A model generated the notes under the pieces. It ran no database searches. It saw only the letters and a program-made list of their open reading frames with translations, and had not been told where the DNA came from. From Alishewanella tabrizica (GTDB lineage Bacteria > Pseudomonadota > Gammaproteobacteria > Enterobacterales > Alteromonadaceae), in assembly GCF_014652375.1 (NCBI RefSeq), contig NZ_BMYR01000012.1, positions 1 through 64,000 of the forward strand: a stretch of DNA of 64,000 nucleotides. Reading direction: 5' to 3'. Shown here piece after piece: positions 8,323-17,011 of the stretch (position 1 is the stretch's first letter; the number at the start of each line of letters is the position of its first letter). Made by a program: the position numbers and the translations under genes.

Positions 8323-9357
8323 ATGGATAATGTACAGCTAAAACATCGATTTCATGAATTAGAGGCGGCGCTATCGCCATTGATGAAGTTAGTGTGCACT
8401 ATCACCACGCTCGAAACCGCGTTTGTAACCTATATTGATCCGGTGCAATCTAAGCAAGTTGTTGCCGTAACCTATGGCGATGGCGTGATAAATATTACTG
8501 CTGGTAGCGAAGTTAAGTGGCAAGATTCGATGTGTCGAAAGTTATTTAACGACGATACCTGGATAAACAACAATATATCGCAATCATATCCGCAAAGCGC
8601 AGGCGCTGAATTGGGCATGGCCACGTTTTTTGCTTTGCCGGTGCACTATAAAAACAACACCATTGGCAGTTTATGTGGTGCCAGTAAAGATCATAAAGCC
8701 ATGACTGAGGCGCAGTTTACACAATTACAGCTTATTGCCAGCGCGGTGTCATGGTTAATTGCACAGTGGCAACGCTTGCTTAAATTGCAACAACGGCTGG
8801 AATTAACCCGAATGCGCTTGCAGCGGGTTAAACAAGATCGTGAATCGTTAAAGCAATTGGCCGGACAAGACCCATTAACAGGCTTATTAAATCGGCGGGG
8901 CTTTGCTGATTTATGGCAAAGCTGTACTGAGCAAGATGCGAAGGAAGGCGAAATTGCGGTGGTAGCCTTAGACTTTGATAACTTTAAGCAATTAAATGAT
9001 AATTTTGGACATCAAGCGGGTGATGATGCCTTAAGATCGCTTGGACAAATTTTGCAGCAACATATTCGCGATTACGATTTTGCGGCGCGCTTAGGGGGGG
9101 ATGAGTTTCTGTTGGTGCTGCCGGGCTGTAAACGACTGGAAGCACTGCATATCGCTGAGCGGATCCAGCAACAGTATCGTTTAACTGCGCATGGACAATT
9201 CCATACGATTAGCGTGGGCATTGCCGTAAGTAAGGTAGGCGCCTTTGATGATGTCATTTTGCTGGCCGATAAAGCCCTGTATAAAGCCAAAAACGCCGGG
9301 CGAGGGCAAATTATGGTTAGAGTGTATCGGCCTGAAACGGATGCAACCTTGAATTAA
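8323..9357 (+). CDS. GAF-GGDEF diguanylate cyclase
   Basis: A 344-aa cytoplasmic protein with no membrane segment. Residues about 15-150 form a GAF-type sensor domain, about 150-180 a helical/coiled-coil linker, and about 180-340 a GGDEF domain opening with DPLTGLLNRRGF. The catalytic motif GGDEF is intact at 258-262. The product-inhibition site RxxD (RDYD, 249-252) lies exactly five residues before it. It should therefore make c-di-GMP from two GTP with feedback control. It stands alone, divergent from the 5-oxoprolinase operon, and the ligand of the GAF domain is unknown. Confidence 0.9.
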   Translation: MDNVQLKHRFHELEAALSPLMKLVCTITTLETAFVTYIDPVQSKQVVAVTYGDGVINITAGSEVKWQDSMCRKLFNDDTWINNNISQSYPQSAGAELGMATFFALPVHYKNNTIGSLCGASKDHKAMTEAQFTQLQLIASAVSWLIAQWQRLLKLQQRLELTRMRLQRVKQDRESLKQLAGQDPLTGLLNRRGFADLWQSCTEQDAKEGEIAVVALDFDNFKQLNDNFGHQAGDDALRSLGQILQQHIRDYDFAARLGGDEFLLVLPGCKRLEALHIAERIQQQYRLTAHGQFHTISVGIAVSKVGAFDDVILLADKALYKAKNAGRGQIMVRVYRPETDATLN

Positions 9358-9473
9358 CCGAGTGTTATCATGGCTTGCGGCTTATTCATCCGGTGATTAC
9401 GCCGTAATAGCATGGTTATTTCGCCGTTGCTCAGTGCGGTGAGCTTACTTAACGCGCAAACTGGCTATTGCCA

Positions 9474-10259
9474 TTACAGCATGGCCAGCTTGCTGTTACT
9501 GAGATCGGTAACCAACATATGGCCTGGTGCATGGCTGATACATAAATCGAGTTTTGCGTTCGCTATCGCCAATTGGGGTGTTACGCCACAGGCCCAAAAT
9601 ACTGGCACTTCACCCGGTTTGATACTCACGGCATCGCCATAATCAGGTGTATATATATCGTGTATGCCGATTGCTGCAGGATCGCCAAAGTGCACTGGCG
9701 CCCCATGCACTTGCGGAAAGCGCGAACAAATTTGTATAGCGCGGATGGCATTGGCTGGGGTCATTGGGCGCATACTCACCACCATATTGCTACTAAACAC
9801 CCCTGCCGGTTGGCAGGCAAGATTAGTACGGTACATGGGAACATTGACCTGTTCGGTAAGGTTACGAATTTCTAGCCCATCGGCGAGTAACGCCTCTTCA
9901 AACGAAAAAGAGCAACCAATTAAAAACGTGACTAAATCATCGCGCCACATCGGGCTGATATCAGTGACTTCGTCGACCAGCGCGCCGTGTCGAAATACCC
10001 GATAACGGGGCAAGTCGGTACAAATATCCAGGTCGGCCGCCAACGCCGGCATATCTCGTGCACCAGGTCGCGCTGCCATGCCCAGTAAAGGACAAGGTTT
10101 GGGATTAAAATGGCAAAACTGCAAAAAATCAGCGGCGTATTGCGCGGGAATAATGGCCATGTTGGCCTGCACAAAGCCCGGTGCCAGCCCAGAGGTATTT
10201 TGACTAAATTGCCCGCTGCGACACTGCTGCCGAATGTGGTAGGGCGTTAACTGCTGCAT
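9474..10259 (-). CDS. DUF1445/UPF0317 hydro-lyase-like protein (D-glutamate cyclase N-terminal type)
   Basis: A 261-aa protein of the YcsI/DUF1445 family. Seen in the sequence are the N-terminal pattern [51 protein letters not shown] and the C-terminal [13 protein letters not shown] and [12 protein letters not shown] blocks, all typical. I chose the ATG at 10259, preceded by AAGG at 8 nt. A longer frame upstream would run through the 21-bp repeat and into recG. In animals this domain is the N-terminal part of D-glutamate cyclase, whose C-terminal part matches the gene at 4360-5253. Databases often label it putative hydro-lyase without proof of activity. Confidence 0.85.
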   Translation of the reverse strand: MQQLTPYHIRQQCRSGQFSQNTSGLAPGFVQANMAIIPAQYAADFLQFCHFNPKPCPLLGMAARPGARDMPALAADLDICTDLPRYRVFRHGALVDEVTDISPMWRDDLVTFLIGCSFSFEEALLADGLEIRNLTEQVNVPMYRTNLACQPAGVFSSNMVVSMRPMTPANAIRAIQICSRFPQVHGAPVHFGDPAAIGIHDIYTPDYGDAVSIKPGEVPVFWACGVTPQLAIANAKLDLCISHAPGHMLVTDLSNSKLAML

Positions 10260-10282
10260 ACTTAGCACCTTATTCTTTTGTT

Positions 10283-10310
10283 TGGAACCCTTTGGTATCT
10301 GACCCCGAAG
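10283..10310. repeat. Isolated copy of the GGTATCTGACCCCGAAG repeat
   Basis: Between recG and the DUF1445 gene is one copy of the repeat that fills 221-1123, here as TTTGGTATCTGACCCCGAAG followed by a small palindrome (GCATGCC). It shows that the repeat is dispersed in intergenic DNA and not confined to the array. Confidence 0.7.
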
Positions 10311-10327
10311 CATGCCAAGCATGCCTG

Positions 10328-12412
10328 TTAGGCGTGGCCGTAAATGTCTTTGTTGGCTAACCATCGTTTAATCAGATTGACGCTGGTTGGTCGATCGGTT
10401 TGCCATAGCGTGGCGGCAAGTTGGCGTGCTTGCGGCAGTAACTCGCTATCGCGGCTTAAGTCGGCAATTTTAAATTGCATCATACCCGTTTGTCGGGTGC
10501 CGAGCACTTCGCCGGGGCCACGGATCTCTAAATCGCGCTGGGCGATCACAAAGCCATCGTTACTTTCGCGTAATACGGATAAGCGCGATTGGGCGGTGCG
10601 CGACAACGGTGCATGATACAGCAATACGCAGTGTGATACGGCGCTGCCACGGCCAACTCGCCCACGTAGTTGATGCAATTGCGCTAAACCTAGACGCTCG
10701 GGGTTTTCAATAATCATTAAGCTGGCATTGGGCACGTCTACGCCGACTTCAATGACGGTGGTGGCCACCAGTAAGTCGAGTGCGCCGCGGCTAAATTCTT
10801 GCATAATCTGTTGTTTTTCAGTACTTTTTAGGCGCCCATGTACTAAGCCAATTTTTAATTCTGGCAGCGCTTGTTGCAAGTGTAACGCGCTATCTTCCGC
10901 TGCTTGGCACTGTAATGCCTCAGATTCTTCAATTAATGTGCATACCCAATAAGCCTGTCGCTGTTGCTCGGTAACCACTTGCTTCACCCGGCTAATCACC
11001 TCATCGCGGCGTGTGTCAGGAATAGCAACGGTGGTCACCGGCGTGCGCCCCGGTGGTAATTCATCAATAATAGAGGTATCCAGATCGGCATAGGCTGTCA
11101 TGGCTAAGGTACGCGGTATCGGGGTGGCGGTCATAACTAATTGATGCGGATAATGTGCCGGAATGCCCCCTTTTTCACGCAACGCTAAACGCTGATCAAC
11201 GCCAAAGCGGTGCTGCTCGTCGATGATCACTAAGGCTAATTTACTAAATACCACCCCTTGTTGAAATAGCGCATGGGTGCCGATAATCATTTGCGCGGTG
11301 CCGCTTTGCAGGGCGTCTAAGGTGCTTTGTCGGGCTTTACCTTTGGTTTTCCCCCCTAGCCATGCTAATTGAATACCTAAGGGCTCAAACCAACGCTGAA
11401 AATTTAGCGCATGTTGTTCGGCCAATAATTCGGTGGGCGCCATCAGCGCCACTTGATAGCCATTGCCAATTGCGGTTAAGGCGGCTAACGCGGCCACTAA
11501 GGTTTTACCTGAACCCACATCACCTTGCACCAAACGTAGCATAGGCAGTGGTTTAGCTAAATCGGCTTGAATTTGCTGCACTACACGGTGTTGTGCCCCT
11601 GTCGGCGAAAAAGGTAGCTGGGCTAAAAACTGCTGTAACAAGGCATCGGGTGATGACATAGCCACAGCCTGTTGCTGTTGGCCTTGGCTACGCAATTTAA
11701 ACATACTTAATTGCTGAGCAATCAGCTCTTCTAAAATTAGCCGTTGCTGCGCCGGATGTTTACCTTGCTCTAATAGGGTTAAGGCGGCATCTGGCGGTGG
11801 ACGATGGATGTAGCGCAAGGCATCGGCTAATGACCAAGGTTGGCGCAATAATGCGCTTGGTAACAGCTCGTCGGGGGCGTAGCGATCTAAATAGCTTAGC
11901 GCGGCATCGGTTAAATTACGCCAAGTAGCTTGTTTTAGCCCTTCGGTTGTGGGGTAAATTGGGGTAAGGGTTTCGGCAACGGCCGTATCTAACACTTCGT
12001 CGTGCAGCACTTTGTATTCAGGATGCAGCATTTCAAGGCCACGTGGCCCGCGTTTCACTTCACCAAAGCAACGTAGTTGGCAGCCTTTTTCAACGGCATT
12101 CTTTTGCGCCGCTGAAAAGTGGAAAAAACGCAATGTGATACTGCCGCTGTGATCGCGCAACGTCACTAACCAGCTGCGTCTTTTACCAAATTGTACTTCG
12201 CTGCTTTGCACTTCGCCTTGCACTGTCGCATGCACCAAGGGCATTAAATCGGCAATGGGATACAGCCGAGTGCGATCTTCATAGCGCAGGGGGAGATGAA
12301 ACAGAATATCCTGAATACTGAAAATAGCCAGTTTTGCTAGCCGTTCAGCGGCTTTGCTACCGACACCTTTGATGGCCGAGATAGCAATATTGTCAAGACG
12401 GGTTTGGCTCAC
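10328..12412 (-). CDS. recG: ATP-dependent DNA helicase RecG
   Basis: At 694 aa it is essentially the same length as E. coli RecG and aligns by eye along its whole length. It has an N-terminal wedge/OB region (residues about 60-160), the Walker A motif GDVGSGKT, the DEQH box in [10 protein letters not shown], motif [12 protein letters not shown], and the C-terminal RecA-like domain with QLRGRVGRG and the TRQTG region. RecG remodels stalled forks and Holliday junctions and unwinds R-loops. It sits downstream of ridA and spoT. In E. coli trmH lies between spoT and recG; here that place is taken by ridA. Confidence 0.97.
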   Translation of the reverse strand: MSQTRLDNIAISAIKGVGSKAAERLAKLAIFSIQDILFHLPLRYEDRTRLYPIADLMPLVHATVQGEVQSSEVQFGKRRSWLVTLRDHSGSITLRFFHFSAAQKNAVEKGCQLRCFGEVKRGPRGLEMLHPEYKVLHDEVLDTAVAETLTPIYPTTEGLKQATWRNLTDAALSYLDRYAPDELLPSALLRQPWSLADALRYIHRPPPDAALTLLEQGKHPAQQRLILEELIAQQLSMFKLRSQGQQQQAVAMSSPDALLQQFLAQLPFSPTGAQHRVVQQIQADLAKPLPMLRLVQGDVGSGKTLVAALAALTAIGNGYQVALMAPTELLAEQHALNFQRWFEPLGIQLAWLGGKTKGKARQSTLDALQSGTAQMIIGTHALFQQGVVFSKLALVIIDEQHRFGVDQRLALREKGGIPAHYPHQLVMTATPIPRTLAMTAYADLDTSIIDELPPGRTPVTTVAIPDTRRDEVISRVKQVVTEQQRQAYWVCTLIEESEALQCQAAEDSALHLQQALPELKIGLVHGRLKSTEKQQIMQEFSRGALDLLVATTVIEVGVDVPNASLMIIENPERLGLAQLHQLRGRVGRGSAVSHCVLLYHAPLSRTAQSRLSVLRESNDGFVIAQRDLEIRGPGEVLGTRQTGMMQFKIADLSRDSELLPQARQLAATLWQTDRPTSVNLIKRWLANKDIYGHA

Positions 12413-12476
12413 TGTGCCGTACTCATCTGTACTGATGCCACCAAAGACGCTGAAAAAAATAGCCGCATGCTATGCC

Positions 12477-12869
12477 CTAGTGCGTTGAGGGCACTTCCAT
12501 TACGCCATCAATTTCAATTTGCGCGCCGCGCGGTAACGCGCTGACTTGCACGGCAGCGCGTGCAGGGTAGGGCTCAGCATAGTATTGGCTCATGATTTGG
12601 TTAACCGTGGCAAACTGGCTTAAGTCGGTAAGAAAGATGTTCACCTTTACCATATTGTTTAGGCTGCCCCCTGCGGCTTCACATACGGCACTTAGGTTTT
12701 TAAATACCTGATGGGTTTGTTCGGCAAAGTCTTCAGACACCATTTGCATAGTAGCGGGCACTAACGGAATTTGACCCGATAAATATACCGTAGTGCCAAT
12801 TTTTACCGCTTGGCTGTAAGTGCCAATGGCAGCGGGCGCATCGTTGGTGCGAATAATAACTTTAGACAT
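12477..12869 (-). CDS. ridA: RidA family enamine/imine deaminase
   Basis: A 130-aa protein that would form the trimeric chorismate-mutase-like fold of RidA. Conserved patterns are IGTYSQAVK near the N-terminus, [19 protein letters not shown], the substrate-binding arginine in YPARAAV (residue 104) and a C-terminal QIEIDGV. It hydrolyses reactive 2-aminoacrylate and related imines formed by PLP enzymes. It lies 7 bp downstream of spoT on the same strand and is likely co-transcribed with it. The paralogous group (RidA versus Rid1-7) cannot be fixed by eye. Confidence 0.9.
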   Translation of the reverse strand: MSKVIIRTNDAPAAIGTYSQAVKIGTTVYLSGQIPLVPATMQMVSEDFAEQTHQVFKNLSAVCEAAGGSLNNMVKVNIFLTDLSQFATVNQIMSQYYAEPYPARAAVQVSALPRGAQIEIDGVMEVPSTH

Positions 12870-12875
12870 AGAACA

Positions 12876-14993
12876 TTATTTCCTTCTGTATACTTTTTGC
12901 ACATCAGGGAGTACGCGAATTTTCCGCATAACATTCGCCAGATGTACCCTGCCAAGAACCGATAGCGTGATTTTTATCACGTATTCGCCTGTTTCGCGAT
13001 CATCGGTAGATAAATCTTGGATATTTGAATCTTGCGAGGCAATAACCGAGGTTAATTTGGCCAATACCCCTGGACGGTTGATGATAAAGACGCGGATATC
13101 ACACAAGAACTGTTTTTCGGTGGTGTTATCCCAACGTACCGGGAAGAATTTTGCCGGTTCGCGCTCCCAGCCTTTGATATTGCGGCAGTCGTTACGATGC
13201 ACATTTAAGCCTTTACCCGGAGAGGCGTTAGCGACAATCGGATCGCCTGGGATCGGCCGACAACATTTTGCAAAGGTCACTAGCATCCCTTCCGATCCCA
13301 CAATAAAGGCATTGCCTTTAGGCAGGGGCAGGGCTTTGCTTTGGGGTTCGCTGCTTTCAAACTCGCCCAATAAGCGACGCGCAATGGCAATAGGTAACTG
13401 ATTGCCTAAGCCAATTTCAGTGTACAGGGCATCTAACGATTGCTGGTGCACATTGGCTAGCACTTGTTCGATACGCTCTGGGGCGATATCTTCAATATTA
13501 ACGTGGCCTAGTGCAGAGGTGAGCAAACGACGTCCTAGGGAAATAGCTTCGTTTTGCTGCTGTTTTTTCAGGTAATTACGGATCCCTAAAATGGCACGGC
13601 TAGTGACCACATAATTCAGCCAATTGGCATTGGGTTTGCCGCCTGGGCTAGTAATAATTTCAACGGTTTGGCCCGTTTCAAGCGGTTTACTCAGTGAATA
13701 AGGTTTGCGATCCACTTTGGTGCCAACGCAACGATTACCAATGTCGGTGTGAACCGCATAAGCAAAATCAACGGCGGTGGCGCCAATCGGCAATTCGACA
13801 ATACGGCCTTTTGGGGTAAAGACATAGAGTTCATCTGGATAGAGTTCAGATTTTACGTTTTCGACGAACTCAGAGCTGGTGCCCACGCTTTGTTGCAGCT
13901 CAAGCAGGCTTTGCATCCAGCGCTGGGCGCGAATTTGTGCCGTTGATTCGCGTACTTCACCATTGGCTTTATACATCCAATGCGCGGCAATACCTTTATC
14001 GGCCATTTCATCCATTTCGCGGGTACGCATTTGAATTTCAACCGGAATACCGTGCGGGCCAATGAGCGAGGTATGCAACGATTGATAGCCGTTTTGCTTA
14101 GGGATCGCAATATAGTCTTTAAAACGGCTTTCAATCGGTTTAAACAGATTGTGCATAACGCCTAACGTTCGATAACAATGATCAACGCTATCTACCACAA
14201 CACGAAAAGCGTAAATGTCCATCACATCATTGAACATCAGCTCTTTGTTTTTCATTTTCCGGTAAATGCTATATAGATGCTTTTCGCGGCCACTGACGTC
14301 GGCATTTATGCCATTTTGACTAATGCGGCTACGGATATCTTGTTGCACTTTTTCAAGCAGTTCACGACGATTGCCGCGGGCTTGTTTTACCGCCGAACTC
14401 AGTGCGCGATAACGCATGGGGTAAAGCGCCTGAAAGCCCCAATCTTCTAATTCATTTTTAATATTATGAATGCCCAAGCGATTGGCAATCGGGGCATAAA
14501 GCTCTAGCGTTTCTTTGGCAATGCGACGGCGTTTTTCGGGGCGTAAGGCACCTAAGGTGCGCATATTGTGTGTGCGATCGGCCAGTTTAATTAAGATCAC
14601 CCGAATATCTTGGGTCATGGCCATAAACATTTTCTGCAAATTGGTGGTTTCAAACTCTTTGATATCTTTAAATTTTACCTTATCGAGTTTGCTAACGCCT
14701 TGCACTAATTCGGCTACCGTAGCACCAAATAACCGCGTTAAGTCTTCTTTGCTTACGGGGGTGTCTTCGATCACATCATGTAATAACGCCGCCATGAGCG
14801 TTTCATGATCGAGTTTCATGTCGGCCAAAATACTGGTTACCGCGACCGGATGCGTGATGTAAGGCTCGCCACTTGAGCGAAACTGTGGGGCGTGCGCGTC
14901 TCTGGCTACCACATAGGCCTGCTGCACCAGATTTACCTGCTCTGGCGGCAGATACGCACTAATCTGATTTTTTAGACCTTCAAATAGATACAC
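12876..14993 (-). CDS. spoT: Bifunctional (p)ppGpp synthetase/hydrolase SpoT
   Basis: About 705 aa with the full RelA/SpoT order. An N-terminal HD hydrolase domain carries HDVIEDTP, the synthetase domain carries SGREKHLYSIYRKM and YQSLHTS, a TGS domain follows (VFTPKGRIVELPIGATAVDFAY), and an ACT domain lies at the C-terminus. An intact HD motif means it can degrade ppGpp. I prefer the GTG at 14993 (product begins like E. coli SpoT, YLFE), because GGAG lies 5 nt upstream. An ATG at 15008 would add five residues. A 17-bp palindrome (ACACAGTT-A-AACTGTGT, 15086-15102) lies between rpoZ and spoT. Confidence 0.96.
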   Translation of the reverse strand: MYLFEGLKNQISAYLPPEQVNLVQQAYVVARDAHAPQFRSSGEPYITHPVAVTSILADMKLDHETLMAALLHDVIEDTPVSKEDLTRLFGATVAELVQGVSKLDKVKFKDIKEFETTNLQKMFMAMTQDIRVILIKLADRTHNMRTLGALRPEKRRRIAKETLELYAPIANRLGIHNIKNELEDWGFQALYPMRYRALSSAVKQARGNRRELLEKVQQDIRSRISQNGINADVSGREKHLYSIYRKMKNKELMFNDVMDIYAFRVVVDSVDHCYRTLGVMHNLFKPIESRFKDYIAIPKQNGYQSLHTSLIGPHGIPVEIQMRTREMDEMADKGIAAHWMYKANGEVRESTAQIRAQRWMQSLLELQQSVGTSSEFVENVKSELYPDELYVFTPKGRIVELPIGATAVDFAYAVHTDIGNRCVGTKVDRKPYSLSKPLETGQTVEIITSPGGKPNANWLNYVVTSRAILGIRNYLKKQQQNEAISLGRRLLTSALGHVNIEDIAPERIEQVLANVHQQSLDALYTEIGLGNQLPIAIARRLLGEFESSEPQSKALPLPKGNAFIVGSEGMLVTFAKCCRPIPGDPIVANASPGKGLNVHRNDCRNIKGWEREPAKFFPVRWDNTTEKQFLCDIRVFIINRPGVLAKLTSVIASQDSNIQDLSTDDRETGEYVIKITLSVLGRVHLANVMRKIRVLPDVQKVYRRK

Positions 14994-15216
14994 AACCACT
15001 CCAAACATGTGCAGAAAACGAGAAATGCGTTATTGGTAGTCACTGGGCAGGGCGGTATACACCACGTTAACCCTTGGGTGTATCGACACAGTTAAACTGT
15101 GTTTGGTGATACGTTACCGCGCGGTTTGCCGTGCTACTGCTATGAATAGAATATACGTTTAAATTAGGCGAATGCCAACGGCTAAACCGCAGTTGGCATC
15201 GTTTAGACAGGATTTT

Positions 15217-15492
15217 TTACTGATCGTTACCAATAATGGCCGCAACGGCTGCCATTTCAGAGGCTTCTTGTTGCAATTGATCGCGACGCTCTTGTGCATC
15301 TAGGATGCTGCTAGTAATAAAGCCTTTCTCAATTTCGCGCAGTGCCACAACAGTAGACTTATCGTTTTCACGATCAACCATAGGCTCTTTGCCTTCAACA
15401 GACAGCTGGCGCGCACGGCGTGCTGCAACCAGTATTAAATCAAAACGGTTACCAATTTTATCTACAGCATCTTCAACGGTTACGCGAGCCAT
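15217..15492 (-). CDS. rpoZ: RNA polymerase omega subunit
   Basis: A 91-aa protein identical in plan to E. coli omega: [19 protein letters not shown], the ARRARQL helix and [11 protein letters not shown]. Omega helps assemble beta-prime into RNA polymerase and forms part of the ppGpp site 1. It lies between gmk and spoT on the same strand, the standard gammaproteobacterial gmk-rpoZ-spoT unit, which links ppGpp metabolism with its polymerase target. Confidence 0.97.
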   Translation of the reverse strand: MARVTVEDAVDKIGNRFDLILVAARRARQLSVEGKEPMVDRENDKSTVVALREIEKGFITSSILDAQERRDQLQQEASEMAAVAAIIGNDQ

Positions 15493-15542
15493 TCAGCACT
15501 CCGGAAATAGTCAGTGTTAAACTTAAGGTCAACTAGTTTACG

Positions 15543-16190
15543 CTATTTTGTGTCTTTCGCCAACAGCTGATCGAGCAATGCGCTGTGCCGATGTTGTTGG
15601 CTTGCCAGCGAGTGACGTTGGCTTAGCACGATTTGCTCCATTTGTTGTAAGGCTTCAGACAGTTCGTCATTGATAATAAGATAATCGTATTCGTCAGCAT
15701 GCGACATTTCGTCTTGTGCTTTTGCCATGCGTCCTGCGATAACCTCGGCGCTGTCGGTGCCGCGCTGGTTTAAACGCTGTTCAAGTTCAGGCAGGCTGGG
15801 CGGTAAAATAAAAATCCCAATGGTAGCGGGTTCTTGGGCGCGAATTTGACGCGCACCTTGCCAATCAATATCTAAAAATACATCGATACCTTGGCTAAGC
15901 TGTTGATAAATAGCATTACGAGAGGTGCCATAATAGTTACCAAACACTTCTGCCCATTCTAAAAACTCATTATTGGCGATGCGTGCTTTAAAATCTTCTA
16001 CAGTAGTAAAGTGGTAATGCACGCCATTTTGTTCACCCGCTCGTGGCGCGCGCGTGGTATGTGACACGCTTAATTGCATATCGGCATGCTTTTTTAGCAA
16101 GGCTTGAATTAACGTAGATTTACCAGCACCGCTGGGTGCAGAGATGATAAATAAATTACCGCTAAGCGGCTGCATAGCATGTTGGTTCAC
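15543..16190 (-). CDS. gmk: Guanylate kinase
   Basis: About 215 aa, with the P-loop [10 protein letters not shown] followed by the GMP-binding region ([19 protein letters not shown]) and [10 protein letters not shown]. It phosphorylates GMP/dGMP to GDP/dGDP and feeds GTP and ppGpp pools. The start is uncertain: a GTG at 16190 has AAGG 8 nt upstream, while the ATG at 16175 (MQPLSGN) matches the family N-terminus but lacks a ribosome site. It is followed by rpoZ and spoT. Confidence 0.96.
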   Translation of the reverse strand: MNQHAMQPLSGNLFIISAPSGAGKSTLIQALLKKHADMQLSVSHTTRAPRAGEQNGVHYHFTTVEDFKARIANNEFLEWAEVFGNYYGTSRNAIYQQLSQGIDVFLDIDWQGARQIRAQEPATIGIFILPPSLPELEQRLNQRGTDSAEVIAGRMAKAQDEMSHADEYDYLIINDELSEALQQMEQIVLSQRHSLASQQHRHSALLDQLLAKDTK

Positions 16191-16258
16191 AACGTTTACC
16201 TTGTAACAAGGAGAAGAGACTGGCAGCAAGTTTACTGCCAGATCTGCTGAGGTGCAAA

Positions 16259-16756
16259 TTAAGGCGCAGTTTTTTTGCCTTTTGCTTTAGCCTTTATGGA
16301 TAAGGTTAAGGTGAAGGTCGCCATCGGTTCATCGCCATGTTTACTGGGGCAGGTAACGACTACGGATACCGGTTTATTGATACGCTCGCCGGTTGCCAGA
16401 GATTCGTCAATCATCTGATCAATGATATCGCCATCATGACTGGTAAAATGCACTGTACCTTCAGGGCGTTTTAGAAATTGGCCGTTAACGTCTTTAAAGG
16501 CAAAATTGGCGTTAACGCCACGATCTTTGGCTTTGCTAAATACTGAAAAAGCGCCAGCTAAATCAGCGCCTATGGCCAGTGCTCCAAAATAAATACTGCC
16601 CAAATGGTTTTTAGTTCGCCACGTATGTGGCATGGTAATTTCAACGGTTTTCTCGTTCATTTGAATTATTTTGGGTGAACAGAAACCAATGAGGGGAATG
16701 TAACGCCAGGCAAACAGCTTTAAAAACCAGTTTGCTTTACACAGTGAAGTTGCCAT
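16259..16756 (-). CDS. DUF4442 hotdog-fold thioesterase-like protein
   Basis: A 165-aa protein that fits the DUF4442 group of hotdog-fold proteins, related to the PaaI and YiiD C-terminal thioesterases. Visible are the conserved [24 protein letters not shown] helix region, with Asn-His-x-Gly, and an N-terminal [14 protein letters not shown] segment. The likely substrate is an acyl thioester, but no specific substrate can be named. It lies about 70 bp upstream of gmk on the same strand. The Lys-rich tail ([11 protein letters not shown]) is unusual but short. Confidence 0.7.
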   Translation of the reverse strand: MATSLCKANWFLKLFAWRYIPLIGFCSPKIIQMNEKTVEITMPHTWRTKNHLGSIYFGALAIGADLAGAFSVFSKAKDRGVNANFAFKDVNGQFLKRPEGTVHFTSHDGDIIDQMIDESLATGERINKPVSVVVTCPSKHGDEPMATFTLTLSIKAKAKGKKTAP

Positions 16757-17011
16757 GTCATATCCTAAAAGAGTTATGTTGGTGTTAGCTTATCACTGGT
16801 CAGACCAAAAGCAAATTACTCTGTACTGATGCCGTATTGATTCTGTTTCTTGTCGATTTTGGCGGTTTATCTCGACTGTTTGCATGAATTAACCATTTAC
16901 GATGCTGAAAACTAGATTTATTGCGCCTTTGCTTTTTCGCAGTATTTATTAACCCTACTTATTTTCTGGTTTTATAGTATATAATTTAAGCCGAGCAGAA
17001 TAAGGAGTTTT

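Noticed and set aside
12820-13401. Plus-strand frame of 193 codons
   Set aside because: It lies antisense to the strongly conserved 3' part of spoT; it is a shadow of that gene.
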